NCBI RefSeq assembly: GCF_024346315.1
Contig: NZ_JAGQCS010000004.1
Location: 248,001 to 312,000, forward strand
DNA: 64,000 bases
Source: Cyanobium sp. ATX 6F1
Lineage (GTDB): Bacteria; Cyanobacteriota; Cyanobacteriia; PCC-6307; Cyanobiaceae
Direction: 5' to 3'
Every line of letters starts with the position of its first letter. Within the stretch, counting starts at the first letter, position 1. The notes beneath the pieces were generated by a model, which did no database searches, had not been told where the DNA came from, and saw only the letters and a program-made list of their open reading frames with translations. Below, piece by piece: positions 15,001-20,115 of this stretch. The translations under genes were made by a program, and so were the position numbers.

Positions 15001-18000
15001 GCGGGGCGGACAGATTGAAGATGTCTATATTGCTGGCCGCAACATCAAAGCTGCCGGAGAAGTTGAGGAAGTTGTCGCTGGTGCTGATGCTGCCGGTGCC
15101 AGTGATGGCCAGATCCAGATCGGACTCAGCCGCGACGTCGATGCGCAGCGCTCCGAGATCGGCGTAGTTGATACGTCGTGGAACGGCCGTGTTGTCAAGG
15201 GTCAGAGCAGGAGCCTGTGCGAACCGGATGTCGTAGCTGTCCGGGATGAAGTTGCCGATGAAGGTGATGCGGAAGACAGCTGGTTGCACCGTTGCGGAGA
15301 TCAGCTCGACTTCATAGGTGCCGTTGGTGGCAAGCGCATTAAGGGCCGTCGTGAGGGCCGCGTCGGTCGCGTCGTAGGCCAGGCTTACATTTGTTGTGCC
15401 TACGGTGAGTGTGTAGGTGCCTGCGCTGACCAGGACACTGAGCTTGTCACCATTGAGGGTGGCCTGTTCAGCATTGCCGCTGGTCAGCGATGGTGCGGCA
15501 TCGAGGGCATCCAGCACCACCGCTCCGCCCCAGTTCTCAACGGTTGGATCGGCGTTGAGGATGGTGGCGATCTGTTCGGCACTGGGCGGGGAGCCGTTGG
15601 TTCCCAGCAGGGCAATGGTCGTTCCATCGAGGGAGATGGACCAGGCGCCCGCTGCCGGATTCAGCGTGAGCAGGGTTCCGCTGACCGTGGTGCCGGAGGC
15701 AGCAACGAAGGCCGGTGGCGAGCTGAAGCTGATCGTGAACGTGTTGGCGCCGCTCGCCTCCACCACGAAGCTGCGGGCGCCAAGGTCGAGCCCCGCATTG
15801 AGAGCCGCTTCCAGTGATTCGGCAGCGGCAGCTGTATCGGGATCATCGGTGAGCGAGCTATCCAGCACCAGAGAGATCTGGCCCACGGCGATCTCGTACT
15901 GTCCGGCAACACCTGTGAGGGTGAGTGTGTAGGTGTCGGCTGTCCCCGCGGCAGCGCTGAGCACGGCAACGTTGTCGTTGTTGGTGATCACCACAGCGAC
16001 ATCCACCACCAGGCTGGCATCCACCGTTGCCGCCAGGGTTCCCGTCGCCCCGGCCAGATCCGCTGCTAGATCCGCAGTTCCCAGGACATCAATGGCGGCG
16101 TGGGCATTGATCTGGTCAAACTGAATGAAGAAATCAGAAGCGCTGGGGGTTTGCGGCGCGATCTGCAGACCGCCCGGGATTGTGGCGCCTGGCTTGATCA
16201 GAATCTCGAAATCTTCTCCAACCGCAGTGACTACAATGTTGTCACCGCCAATCGAACTCCAGGCCGCTAGGGCTTCTTCAATCTGGCTGGCGCTGAGCTG
16301 GGTTGACAACTCGGTCAACTCGTTGCCATCAGTGATGACGTAAGTGCCTGTTGGGTTCTGAATCGACAGGGTGTAGGTGGTTCCATCGAATGTTGGGGAA
16401 CCTGAGCTGATCGTGGCAACATCAATCGCCAAGCGCGATAGATCCAGGCCAAAGGTGAGACCGATGTCAAGCCAGGCTTCCACGTCGGCTTCCACGTCGG
16501 CTTGCAGACTGGTGTCGAGGGTGATGCCCGCAGCTGCGAGATCGGCACCCAGATCAAAGGAGAGCTGATCCTCCACACCGAATCGTGTGGGGGCCAACGT
16601 GAACGTGAGCCCATCCTGATCAAGACCCACATCAACGCTGACTCCCAATGTTCCAGAGAGGAAATCAGCGAGGCTGGTCTCGATGCGCTCGGCCAGAACG
16701 GAGCTGAGGGCATCGAACGACGGCAGGGAGTCTTCGATCTCGCTGAAGCTCAGACCGGTCAGTTCGCTGTAACTGGCTCCAGCGATGGAGGCTGTGGTCA
16801 AGGGCTGAGCGACCACGGCCAGACCGGACAGTTGAGTGGTGGCCGTACCGGAGAGCGTGATCGTGAAGCTTCTTGCGCCGGTGGTGGTGGTCTCGACGAC
16901 TGCCACATTGCCGGCGCCGATGGAGCTGAGTTCGGCGATCGCCGCGGCGAAGGCTTCCGCCGTGGCCGTTGCGTCCACAACGGCGTATTCGGCTTCGGCT
17001 CCGCTCCCCAATCGGAGGGCCACCACATCGCCCGTGGCCGCGAGGGTCAGCGTTTTCGAGTTCGATGGCTCGCCGTCAACGAGGGTGGCGGCCTGGATCG
17101 AGGCGATGCTGAGGGTGGGCAGGCTGCTGAGGGTGCCCTGGGCTCCGATGCGGAATTCCCTGGTTGTCGCGTCGGCGCCACTGACTTCAACCACCCGCGC
17201 TTTGCCCTGGCCAATGCTGTTGAAGAAGCCAAGGATGCGCTCGATGTCCTCGGCGCTGGCCGTGTCTTCAATCAGATGGACTTCCTTCCCATCCGTGAGG
17301 ACCAGAACATCGCCAATGCTGGTGTCGAAGCTGAGCGTGGTGGTGGTGAGATCGCGGACGGCCAGGTAGTCGACCACGGCAGAACCCGCGCCGATCACCC
17401 CATCGATGATCGAGCGCAGATCGAGCAGGTCCTTGAGGGTGCCACCCACCAACGGCAGCGGAGTGTCGTCCGAGAAGATGTCATTGCCGAGGACGGAATC
17501 CGCGAGCTCCTGGGCCTTGGTACCCAGCTCGTTCAGCCCGTCCTGCAGCGAACCCGCCAGGTCATGAATCAGATCGAGGGCGGTGGTGACGGCGCTGCCG
17601 GAGACCTGGATCGAGTCGGTGCTCTCGATGTCCTGCCAGGCCAGGGTCAGGCTCTGGGTGGGGAACTCTCCCAGGGCCGAGGCGATCTGGATCGAGGCAC
17701 TGAAGGTCAGGTCGTCAACATCAGGGCCTGGATCCAACGGATCGTTCACATCGCTGAAGTCGACCGTGATCGGGCCGGAGGCCTGCGATGAGCCTGTGGT
17801 GAGGCTGAGGGTCAGCCCAGGGTCGATCGCGAGGCTGATGGCGCTGGCCTCGAAGCTGGCCAGGCCCAGATCCCCCGCCAGGGTGAGGGAGCTGACGTCG
17901 ACATCGATGTCGGACAGCGACAGGTTCAGGCTCCAGGACTGGAGCGCTGTGCCGCCAGCATTGAGGGTGAAGGTTGCGCTCGCCCCCAGGGCGATCGAGG

Positions 18001-19180
18001 CATCGAGAGAGCCCGCCACCGTGATCGGGCTGCCCTCTCCGAGGGTGAGATCGAGAGAATCGGTGACCGTTTGATCCAGATTCAGGCTCAGGGTGTTGGC
18101 TGCCCAGGTCACATAGGTGACGTCGCTGGTGCCGATCAGGCCATTGAGCTCCATGTTCAGGCTGGAGGCGACAACAGCGCCATCGCCGGTTGCGCTGGCC
18201 AGGGCATCCCGCAGCGCCGTGAGAATGCCCAGGGGGCCATCACCTGCCAGCGCGGAAGAGGCATCGACCGGCAGTCCGATGCCGATGCCATCGAGCCTGT
18301 TCACCACAGAAGCGAGCGCGTTGCTGATGCCGAGCCACGGTTCAACCGCCAGCAGGTCCTGATAATCGGGAGAGAGGGCCGTGGTTTCGATGGTGCCCAC
18401 CTGGCTTTCCAGAAACCAGTTGCCGCCCAGGGCTGCTGATCCCGTGGCATCCACAGAGGCCGCCACATCCGCTCCGGTGAGCCGCGCCAGGGTTGAGGCG
18501 AACGCGAAGCCAGCCGTGCCGTAGCCGGCATCACAGCCATAGAGCAGGATGTCGCCTGTTTCCTGCAGAGCTGAACCCCAGCCGCTGAGGAGTTCTGCCT
18601 GGGCTTCCAGGTCGCTTTGACTGAGGAGCTTGCTGCCGAGTTGCAGCACTCCACTGCTGCCGTGGCCGAGGATGTGAATCGCGGCCAGATTGCTCTGACC
18701 CGCGAGCGCGGCGGAGATTTGAGCCAGGCCATTTTGCTGGGGATCCAGCAGGGTGACGACCGTGGTTGATGGATCGGCTGTTTGCTGGATCTGCCCAACC
18801 AGGTCATGGGCATCGCTCAGCCCACCATCCACGAAGATCAGTTGCCGTCCAGGCAGGGCTGGGCTGCTCTGCGGCGCGGAAGAATCCGTCAGCCAGTCTC
18901 CGCTGGCCGCTGGGGCGACGCTCAGGCTGTAGGAGCCTTGCTCCAAGCCACTGATCAAGATGGGATGGTCGACCAGGGCCGGCCAGCTCTGATCAGGGTT
19001 GGGTGGTGGCGCCTCCTGCAGCAGGAACACTGGATCGTTGAGTTGCCCCTGCGTGCTGGCCTCCAGCAAGGGCAGCAGCAAGCCTGTTTCGCTGCCCGTG
19101 CTCCACGGTTCGAGTGGAACGATGTCTCCCGGGTTCAGGCGATCGGACTGAAGATTCAGGGCCTGATCGGCGAATTCCAT
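1..19180 (-). CDS. Giant modular surface/secreted protein (DUF4347, tandem beta repeats, RTX-like block), C-terminus outside window
   Basis: One frame stays open from an ATG at 19180 to the left edge (at least 6,393 codons); I checked the frame at about ten places along it. The ATG is the first one after an in-frame stop near 19224 and has no Shine-Dalgarno. No Sec signal peptide is visible, so export by a type I system with a C-terminal signal beyond the window is inferred. Domain order: DUF4347 (residues 112-275), mixed beta region, beta modules (residues about 610-1310), long repeat region (about 1440-4730) interrupted by a helical block (about 3960-4170), RTX-like repeats (about 5400-5450), then four more Gly/Asp-rich beta modules. 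Acidic, Thr/Ser/Gly-rich composition and size resemble giant cyanobacterial adhesins such as SwmB, but I see no direct match to SwmB. Role in adhesion, motility or grazer defence is conjecture. GC is lower than in neighbouring genes. Confidence 0.9.
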   Translation of the reverse strand, partial: MEFADQALNLQSDRLNPGDIVPLEPWSTGSETGLLLPLLEASTQGQLNDPVFLLQEAPPPNPDQSWPALVDHPILISGLEQGSYSLSVAPAASGDWLTDSSAPQSSPALPGRQLIFVDGGLSDAHDLVGQIQQTADPSTTVVTLLDPQQNGLAQISAALAGQSNLAAIHILGHGSSGVLQLGSKLLSQSDLEAQAELLSGWGSALQETGDILLYGCDAGYGTAGFAFASTLARLTGADVAASVDATGSAALGGNWFLESQVGTIETTALSPDYQDLLAVEPWLGISNALASVVNRLDGIGIGLPVDASSALAGDGPLGILTALRDALASATGDGAVVASSLNMELNGLIGTSDVTYVTWAANTLSLNLDQTVTDSLDLTLGEGSPITVAGSLDASIALGASATFTLNAGGTALQSWSLNLSLSDIDVDVSSLTLAGDLGLASFEASAISLAIDPGLTLSLTTGSSQASGPITVDFSDVNDPLDPGPDVDDLTFSASIQIASALGEFPTQSLTLAWQDIESTDSIQVSGSAVTTALDLIHDLAGSLQDGLNELGTKAQELADSVLGNDIFSDDTPLPLVGGTLKDLLDLRSIIDGVIGAGSAVVDYLAVRDLTTTTLSFDTSIGDVLVLTDGKEVHLIEDTASAEDIERILGFFNSIGQGKARVVEVSGADATTREFRIGAQGTLSSLPTLSIASIQAATLVDGEPSNSKTLTLAATGDVVALRLGSGAEAEYAVVDATATAEAFAAAIAELSSIGAGNVAVVETTTTGARSFTITLSGTATTQLSGLAVVAQPLTTASIAGASYSELTGLSFSEIEDSLPSFDALSSVLAERIETSLADFLSGTLGVSVDVGLDQDGLTFTLAPTRFGVEDQLSFDLGADLAAAGITLDTSLQADVEADVEAWLDIGLTFGLDLSRLAIDVATISSGSPTFDGTTYTLSIQNPTGTYVITDGNELTELSTQLSASQIEEALAAWSSIGGDNIVVTAVGEDFEILIKPGATIPGGLQIAPQTPSASDFFIQFDQINAHAAIDVLGTADLAADLAGATGTLAATVDASLVVDVAVVITNNDNVAVLSAAAGTADTYTLTLTGVAGQYEIAVGQISLVLDSSLTDDPDTAAAAESLEAALNAGLDLGARSFVVEASGANTFTISFSSPPAFVAASGTTVSGTLLTLNPAAGAWSISLDGTTIALLGTNGSPPSAEQIATILNADPTVENWGGAVVLDALDAAPSLTSGNAEQATLNGDKLSVLVSAGTYTLTVGTTNVSLAYDATDAALTTALNALATNGTYEVELISATVQPAVFRITFIGNFIPDSYDIRFAQAPALTLDNTAVPRRINYADLGALRIDVAAESDLDLAITGTGSISTSDNFLNFSGSFDVAASNIDIFNLSAPLLYAISFEGVLTMDNYFRISGELNFAQQQGPLTFSDGRVVDDAIYSVLSGNNIDVFAGYLDPTADGNDGDSQGIRIEDIAFTLVTYKDGIGADATNADFRALKSTGGSAELVGVEGVQVALTDFSLEVNTSTAAGSLVLDFNPGGSQSGSEVFSLVDDATPSSTETISIDFDGDQGKLFGASGTLTLQILAYLMAEATFTLKRRSLTLSGGSAPEGEFDLVTFELENVFAYAGTGVIDVAGSEGLGADGRFSQDDLDAIDEDPSLYDGTGFAVADGRLGLAMLQGAEAASEPRDSRSYMAITSELGSAQLLGLPSEFEVQAFNIAVELNRASGVAADGSTQATALDWSTALGANNPTFFAESSDPRQLTYAGAFTRIAGELNLKAFDVVEVNGGFELTIQEADVSFDPSASTPVIDLDNAELLQLSISINDPDGDGGPGKGLRVGAADGVNFSIDEGRFIYTSLQANPADRSTFPAKYYSIQAEVNGAELNGLGEGIDITATSLNVLSNGLSGVAPSGAPDALDWTSMVDLSPADDTFTATAISGATTAGLSIGGELAINLDGFVLARGGFSFVEQTGLELTDSTALTSTALSDVTLQTISLSEVDLFVGTGGAWNKDSDGVIQALDLSNATGFSIENANLEIATVSETAGQRRRWMGLAASVSQLDLVGLPSDLLELRSLNVLYNKTDPASGSRLDWSNLVSTTEADNTDGHLNGLAEEIQSLTSTTDLSVSGDVALNLEGAVLATGTIGVSLKSGLSIDDCNVNVDNASLLLVELSDLDVFVGSGGAFTREDASDPDSAVTGIHTDEAVGFSVSGANLDLAVLQEVPPTTGGGTARSWLGLAGSLESMAPVGLPDGITIEVNNLKVLFNGPDSSTAPERIDWQALAEQDDDLFGIDDTGLAELSSGTSLSIAGDLLVSVDNAITISGSVALEQRELALDLDGDFQAESYSALTLGAKNLQAFVGTGPADSDDDQQVDSNTELEANGALGVAIRVDELALALIAPVPTAGVPSTRSYFSLKASGNAALIGVEGITLSGSVAVEVNRGRDGATTIDALNFKELSADALSEGLDEDLEGLVVTTGPLSTDRVVLGFDSTAQVLSVAGSVDIVISEFIQVQGNFAFEQSDALQEVVLADASSTTLDVSVLKIGASDVKVFVGTGGPYFLANDATSDSATGVALTIDAFGLALMRTESGATGPSGSFYALTGTGGGALVGLEDILTMAVTDMSVAVNGGSLIPAGGGPATTAAVDFSETDFGAGAGGGIEIPTGIGASMILGANPSFNGESLRASGDVEISIGGFVEISGSVALERKGGITATLSDGSTKTLSMLSFGGSGLDAFIGDPGVDGDATDDKGLVVDGASFGLALLTPDDVADASRYYAFEASIDAVVLTGFDPFNLSITDVAISGNGGSDVLNPRRVVDFSQGYTQGSGAAQDFAISTGTTPDSVVLSGSEAEIKARGTVTLGVTVDTLSVELSGSVAVRIGSADLILADGSAVNDANAIEVGISNAAIEIDTDTTDAANELISYGSAANVNIGLAYYTSTDPTDARSWLGFKVAGGELSGGSGGVSGEISNISASYNAVFGQTTPDPTEAVNFRTSFDGALLVETGGLDAEGNPTTIALAMGSGGINLQADAALTIDEYFYVSGTFGLESSTGTIDISKTGVVQEVAVSIRSVQVTGAQAFAGTGGPYRQGDGSINYEAAGLALEDVNFVLYRYTEVGGSTRSWDVVYAEASTAALVGIDGLTLRSDLIRIKVNTAALDGSFVRFNEDIDFDGDGTSETIISYVSVLKEVSTHAVLAIDEYVYIESVLTFKTESGVDVVLTQPSSGAEDTMALRKTMAVTTVTATDANIFIGTGGPYFQPDGSKEEAGAAGIVIENLDLELNLFKSEVANDRSSFFALDASASDIKVVGVDPAIFKFDVENLKIEVNSGNDIRGRVIDFQATNALTGDPADDFAYDFDTKLISVSAEELTLSVGGFLQINGSFAMSKQDGRTVTLSDISQTREVVNLVTFGFDNLNVFAGEGRYDFSKPVEEQTDEPSGLLISGGQLAVALFNPLAPAAEGYYAISASLGTAELVGIDVGSTDASPLSASGYQVQINSGVTKLGAASKVGIDFTAFEDPFTVQTGGEEVEFSFSSPTERVAIDHARLTIGDFVYVSGSFALERRIGGSVTLGAGLQNDVQLNNVNTLVIGAKDVDLFVGDGPYFVDADNDGVYENVNDGLDGRPEAVGLAIENGMFALVVSREVANTGASQTKYTALKASADFVGFVGIDDFQLSASGVSIDYNSVSGPGVDVGGTSSAINYADDPLDVFGDESVIFDVATRVLRASVDNATLQIGSYVSLTGGFAFEKGEVLEDVELSRGGSIATASVLKIGASDVSLFIGTGGPYASDSNADGSIDLATETNANAVGFAITDVDLALAILQDADATPGTPTTKYIGLRASGAQAGLVGTSDFGVDFGTGAITIELNIASGGGATAASEVVNFASLGDGDGLVVKTSTSTEQVLDFEERRIHVGANDVLVNLGGFAYLNGNLSFDLGSRTSVIVNSGIPSSVLSAIESSGLTLSEVAATINGFLQELEETDPRTLLRTKFVDAVELARTTLEEKIDELVETIKDELNEQITSAISYAQDALAQRLKSNVGAVSTGISETIIDDLFQPLLDEISSGLPPAMASLLGKVIEPLKATLTKAINSYLGGAIDDAIQQVAGTLSTTITSTTDRLAATISAKIDAALIPVLNRIQLKLDGLYNRFDAQLAPVLDGLESFAGLQFSDDFRTVSGMDVEVTKLGIGGADLFVGLPGVDSDEIGDLFAGDNLGERLRDLGAIGLYGSNVNLALGIFKPLVSEQLPTFTAMSLQIDEAGFTDGGAGILDLDVQDIVVNLNLGGALVPGASALLNNSTINFVASAEANLRDDGTYADGWTADGYTIETAVDTGDDTVETSTTLGFESELISASVGEARAQIANFVYLKGSLAFEMGRTQTVELTGGLASGAIDAAIDAAEELGFGGDLLTTLAANVTGPKTLSFMTIGGSLNAFVGIVGDPDDFIDNFDGTRESLGEGSVGLLINNLDVGMAFMRPELKLDPSKYFALKGSASGISLEGIEGVTVDADNLLIEVNQSTPSIYGVPIFPVVDFAGTDQFASEEDALFGGADRVITLGELKAFVGSASIASLSSDSRAGNTVVNHEDLLTYLDGDLDGMISLAEAAQLLGGGDNGLDLATAIDLDEDGKIDPLGYEVKTGTGTAPVYLSMDSALVRAQGMLNLDVLGIVTLRGNFAFELGPTQDVTIRDVNGNLAPDPVNVTTMTVGASDVFGFIGWDGPYFNDDGSINPNASGLALNNLNVGLFVGVSTDLSNPAAYAALDFSLDSLQTVGALKPIIDLDVYLSAKINLGVGVNGSGASVGAIDFKESARNYYENNNDTYGDYWSEQGFLVNTGNPDSPIVLGFEEFQIDVEMVGSLTVKAGSTKLAEMQGVFFLEVDNEGFALFASVDVRVGPDIGKSSSPLVAISALGAVVINNQGFAADLDIDIGLNLSVIDLDVSARLLINTTGVTQTITLPDTIISRLEANEDAGNILAGNLLDRLGGSNNNQYSIDGRKPIIVGSDGIPKTSTISKLLNGGVLSASEYARTPSPYITAVLSGSVTFAGFAEAQITGGIGIDANSVELFADLSFSIGTQGISLDFEAKGAISIDRSGIALTAAVTLKADVTSMLSLEAAGSLLINTKGPVDIFKLSMKGDLTIAKVVSIGGDFNIEIGAGGEGTWRIGANLYGNLGPINITAGGWIQSDGQFSISVSGGLYFGIPGFSISGQVFGSVSLIKSGTNYLYSEDDTYTLSVQVGGRVRLEIVGIGIGASVTLGGTAVFGPSSTTLSLYARGCVDLFFDEVCGGGTIASISIPGSIFPTPPPRLAKVEGGVLNLNAGARSTQRTVVKSEINEGYQLTDLGGGRVLVQAFGYTEYYNGVSSVAADFGSGNDSLILTQGFGLAVNARGGAGNDVLASAGSARVDFDGEGDNDILFGGSGNDTLRGGSGNDYLEGGAGADRIEAGADNDAIFGVINDLLGDSIDAGAGTDKLEVKGTSRSDLLRFAGNGTTLEIYNIPTGPQSNMATASGLESLLIVPADGADTVLLEDSVRSAVGRFEVNLREDSNKQLADTVNLIQSAFADRVDVNASVSLEPSTVRRLTDFPALASTNFVDTTSATWGLANGPTTSLSISGQGSNDEFVVRGGDGNDVFNINAININTRIEGQADADTFTVGSNASTTNSNGALTGIKANLAVDGGSQPVDLLTIDKSGDSTNNLGTIASTGSAAGLSGFGIAGGRQISFAALGQVNLNLGSGADDLTIQGSHASVQQISIDGRAGADQFNVRAIAAAVTIQGGEGVDRFNVGSNATTSTNSGGTLNAIAALLTLQGGGGTGERDSLLVDETGDATANSGALSRDSITGLGMGGSITYLTLEDLTLSLGSGGNTFTVQSTHSGTPRKTTSLSSGSTGDQVTIVDAADDLTVFGQQGADTINLQGADSGSSVVVNGDADNDTVNLAASLDLTAGTVTVNTGDGEDTTNIRGIGGTTTVNAGANDDIINVFATGTGGTGTATQLTLRGDQGADVVNIQTLNDVTLVQAGNDSDTINVGNQAAGTLASRSANGGGNVQGIRANLTINGDLPTSGSDHLNVDNTGDSADRSGTLTSTTLSGLDMGGTITYGTIEHLLISLGSGSDTFTIESTHKTSDPAALAIGFQKDTTLRSGGGDDQVVINSADDLLVVEGQADNDTITVNGTNNGSNSTLRGDGGNDTFNIRAMNGTVLAEGGTGSDTTNVGNLAPARPTADGATAPTGVITAINGLLTVDGGNDDASSDQLNVDDSAAANAKSAILDQIDTSRFSLRGMELEQGINYLNLETFNLWMGAAGDHLLVNATHGTTTNVFSAAGADQIQINDADGQLTIYAEAGDDVIGVRGTGLGSTVTIYGQAGSDQIHISDYGKTDNNKLDLATATLLPAAYPG
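300..2070 (-). repeat. Four C-proximal Gly/Asp-rich beta modules of the giant protein
   Basis: Four modules share an anchor of the form L-x-G-[LMF]-x-[ML]-x-x-x-I-x-Y-x-x-[LI]-E-x-L followed by LGSGSDTFT-like strands. Anchors lie at about 302-358, 844-930, 1588-1675 and 1967-2065. Between anchors are turns such as GQADNDTITV and GGEGVDRFNV, giving a likely parallel beta-helix. The module series probably continues left of the window. Confidence 0.65.
2830..3110 (-). repeat. RTX-like calcium-binding repeat block in the giant protein
   Basis: The frame reads GGSGNDTLRGGSGNDYLEGG and related G-G-x-G-x-D units, preceded by DFGSGNDSLIL and ARGGAGNDVL. This is the haemolysin-type nonapeptide repeat, which folds into a parallel beta-roll on binding Ca2+ outside the cell. 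It supports secretion of the giant protein through a type I pathway. The block is short (about seven units) compared with true RTX toxins. Confidence 0.8.
4990..14850 (-). repeat. Protein-level repeat: about 13 copies of a 170-260 residue module anchored by FVGTGGPY
   Basis: Each unit has a strand ending in GxFAFExxG, then [IL]-[GS]-x-x-[DN]-[VL]-x-[VL]-F-[VIA]-G-x-G-G-P-Y, an acidic loop resembling a calcium site (for example VDADNDG), a G-[LV]-x-L-A-L strand, a YxAL or SYFSL strand, and a valine/aspartate tail such as VEVN. Anchor motifs lie near 14820, 14300, 13170, 12640, 12100, 11525, 10990, 9940, 9435, 8935, 8400, 7845, 5885 and 5050; some (14820, 5885) are degenerate. Spacing of about 500-580 nt is commonest. 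Not assigned to a named family. Confidence 0.7.
6670..7310 (-). other. Predicted helical / coiled-coil block inside the giant protein
   Basis: About 210 residues are rich in Ala, Leu, Ile, Glu and Lys with almost no Gly-Asp turns, for example EEKIDELVETIKDELNEQI and ISAKIDAALIPVLNRIQLKL. Heptad-like spacing of Leu/Ile suggests amphipathic helices. The flanking repeats are beta-rich, so the block may be a stalk, hinge or dimerisation segment. Two EF-hand-like Asp loops (DGDLDGMISLAEA near 5400 and DLDEDGKID near 5320) lie about 1.3 kb further toward the C-terminus. Confidence 0.5.
15260..17350 (-). repeat. Protein-level repeat: about six 70-110 residue beta modules in the giant protein
   Basis: Modules begin with a T-L-x-L or Y-T-L strand, then G-x-Y-x-[LI]-x-x-G, an acidic helix such as TAAAAESLEAALNAG, and end with a strand like FTISFSS or FRITFIG. 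Copies start near nt 17345, 17060, 16385, 15930, 15660 and 15420, reading leftwards. Copies are divergent in DNA sequence, so this is an old duplication. I do not recognise the family. Confidence 0.6.
18356..18847 (-). other. DUF4347 domain of the giant protein
   Basis: Residues 112-275 of the giant protein begin with RQLIFVDGGLSD and contain HILGHGSSG and LLYGCDAG, followed by TLARLTGADVAAS and GGNWFLE, the recognisable DUF4347 pattern. This domain is typical of the N-terminus of very large repeat proteins in cyanobacteria and other aquatic bacteria. His173 (codon 18662-18664) and Cys216 (codon 18533-18535) are 43 residues apart, each at the end of a predicted beta strand. Confidence 0.85.
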
Positions 19181-19444
19181 GGGGCCTGCGTCTCTGTTTT
19201 GTGGCGTAACAAGGCCTGAGATGTGGCCCTAGGGATCGTCAGTAGCGCTCAATGGACACTTGTCCACCGGGTGAACTGCTGAATCGCTGAACAATCGCCT
19301 CTCACCCTACGGCTTTCTTCGGGGCCTCATCCTCGAAAACGCCGGTCCTCCTTTAGATCTCACTCTCTTCTAAGCCTTCAGTTGCCCTGGGTTTCGGCGT
19401 TCGATCCCCGGGTCGGGCGTGCCGAAGCGATGCCCCGGTTGGGT
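19181..19444 (-). promoter_or_regulatory. Upstream region of the giant gene, with mini-ORF and inverted repeat
   Basis: This 264-base gap separates trpG/pabA from the giant gene. On the minus strand it contains a strong Shine-Dalgarno-like AAGGAGG (19347-19353), a seven-codon reading frame (MRPRRKP) from an ATG at 19330 to a TAG at 19307-19309, and a perfect inverted repeat TGGACA-CT-TGTCCA at 19253-19266. The spacing from AAGGAGG to the ATG is 16 bases, longer than ideal. No clear -10/-35 pair was recognised. A long regulated 5' leader is inferred, not shown. Confidence 0.35.
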
Positions 19445-20080
19445 TCAGGCCGGCGATCCGGTCGCGGCTGTGGTTGGAGGGTTGATGGAGGCTGCTTGGC
19501 GCAGGAAGTTGCCCAGCAGCCGATGGCCGCCTTCGGTGAGCACGCTTTCAGGGTGGAACTGCACGCCCTGCAGGTGGAGGTGCTGCCGGTGCCGCAGGCC
19601 CATGATCGTGCCGTCCTCCAGCCAGCCGGTCACCTCCAGGCAGTCGGGGAGGCTGGCGCGTTCGGCAATCAGGCTGTGGTAGCGGGTGGCGGTGAGCGGA
19701 TCGGGCAGTCCCTCGAACACTCCCTCGCCCCCATGGCGCACGGGCGAGGTCTTGCCGTGCATCAACTCGCTGGCCCTCACCACCTTGCCGCCGAAAACCT
19801 GGGCGAGGCACTGGTGGCCCAGGCACACCCCCAGGATCGGCACGGTCGGCCCCAATTGCCGCAGCACCTCCAGGCAGACCCCCGCCTGGTCTGGATCGCC
19901 GGGACCCGGTGAAATCAGGATCGCCTCGGGCTGCAGCTCCCGGATCGCCTCGACGTTGAGGGCGTCATTGCGCTCCACCCGCAGCTCGGCCGCGATCGGA
20001 TGCTCCGCCGCCAGCTCGCCGAGGTACTGCACCAGGTTGAAGGTGAAGCTGTCGTAGTTGTCGAGCACCAGCAGCATCAA
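19445..20080 (-). CDS. trpG: Anthranilate / aminodeoxychorismate synthase glutamine amidotransferase subunit
   Basis: This class I glutamine amidotransferase (211 aa) releases ammonia from glutamine for anthranilate synthase (tryptophan) or aminodeoxychorismate synthase (folate). The N-terminus [13 protein letters not shown], the nucleophile Cys86 in GVCLGHQ, and His176/Glu178 in FHPES form the complete triad. The oxyanion segment [12 protein letters not shown] is intact. Length is normal for TrpG/PabA. The first two codons are both Met; either can be the start. No synthase component I gene is adjacent, so TrpG versus PabA, or a shared role, cannot be decided here. It is the gene immediately upstream of the giant gene on the same strand. 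Confidence 0.9.
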   Translation of the reverse strand: MMLLVLDNYDSFTFNLVQYLGELAAEHPIAAELRVERNDALNVEAIRELQPEAILISPGPGDPDQAGVCLEVLRQLGPTVPILGVCLGHQCLAQVFGGKVVRASELMHGKTSPVRHGGEGVFEGLPDPLTATRYHSLIAERASLPDCLEVTGWLEDGTIMGLRHRQHLHLQGVQFHPESVLTEGGHRLLGNFLRQAASINPPTTAATGSPA

Positions 20081-20115
20081 ACCTCGTGGGCCGAGCGGCC
20101 CTCAACTGGATCCAT

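Noticed and set aside
80-18954. Many plus-strand reading frames of 60-429 codons across the first 19 kb
   Set aside because: All lie antisense to the continuous giant frame, give Arg/Ser/Pro- or Gly/Val/Asp-biased translations and match no family.
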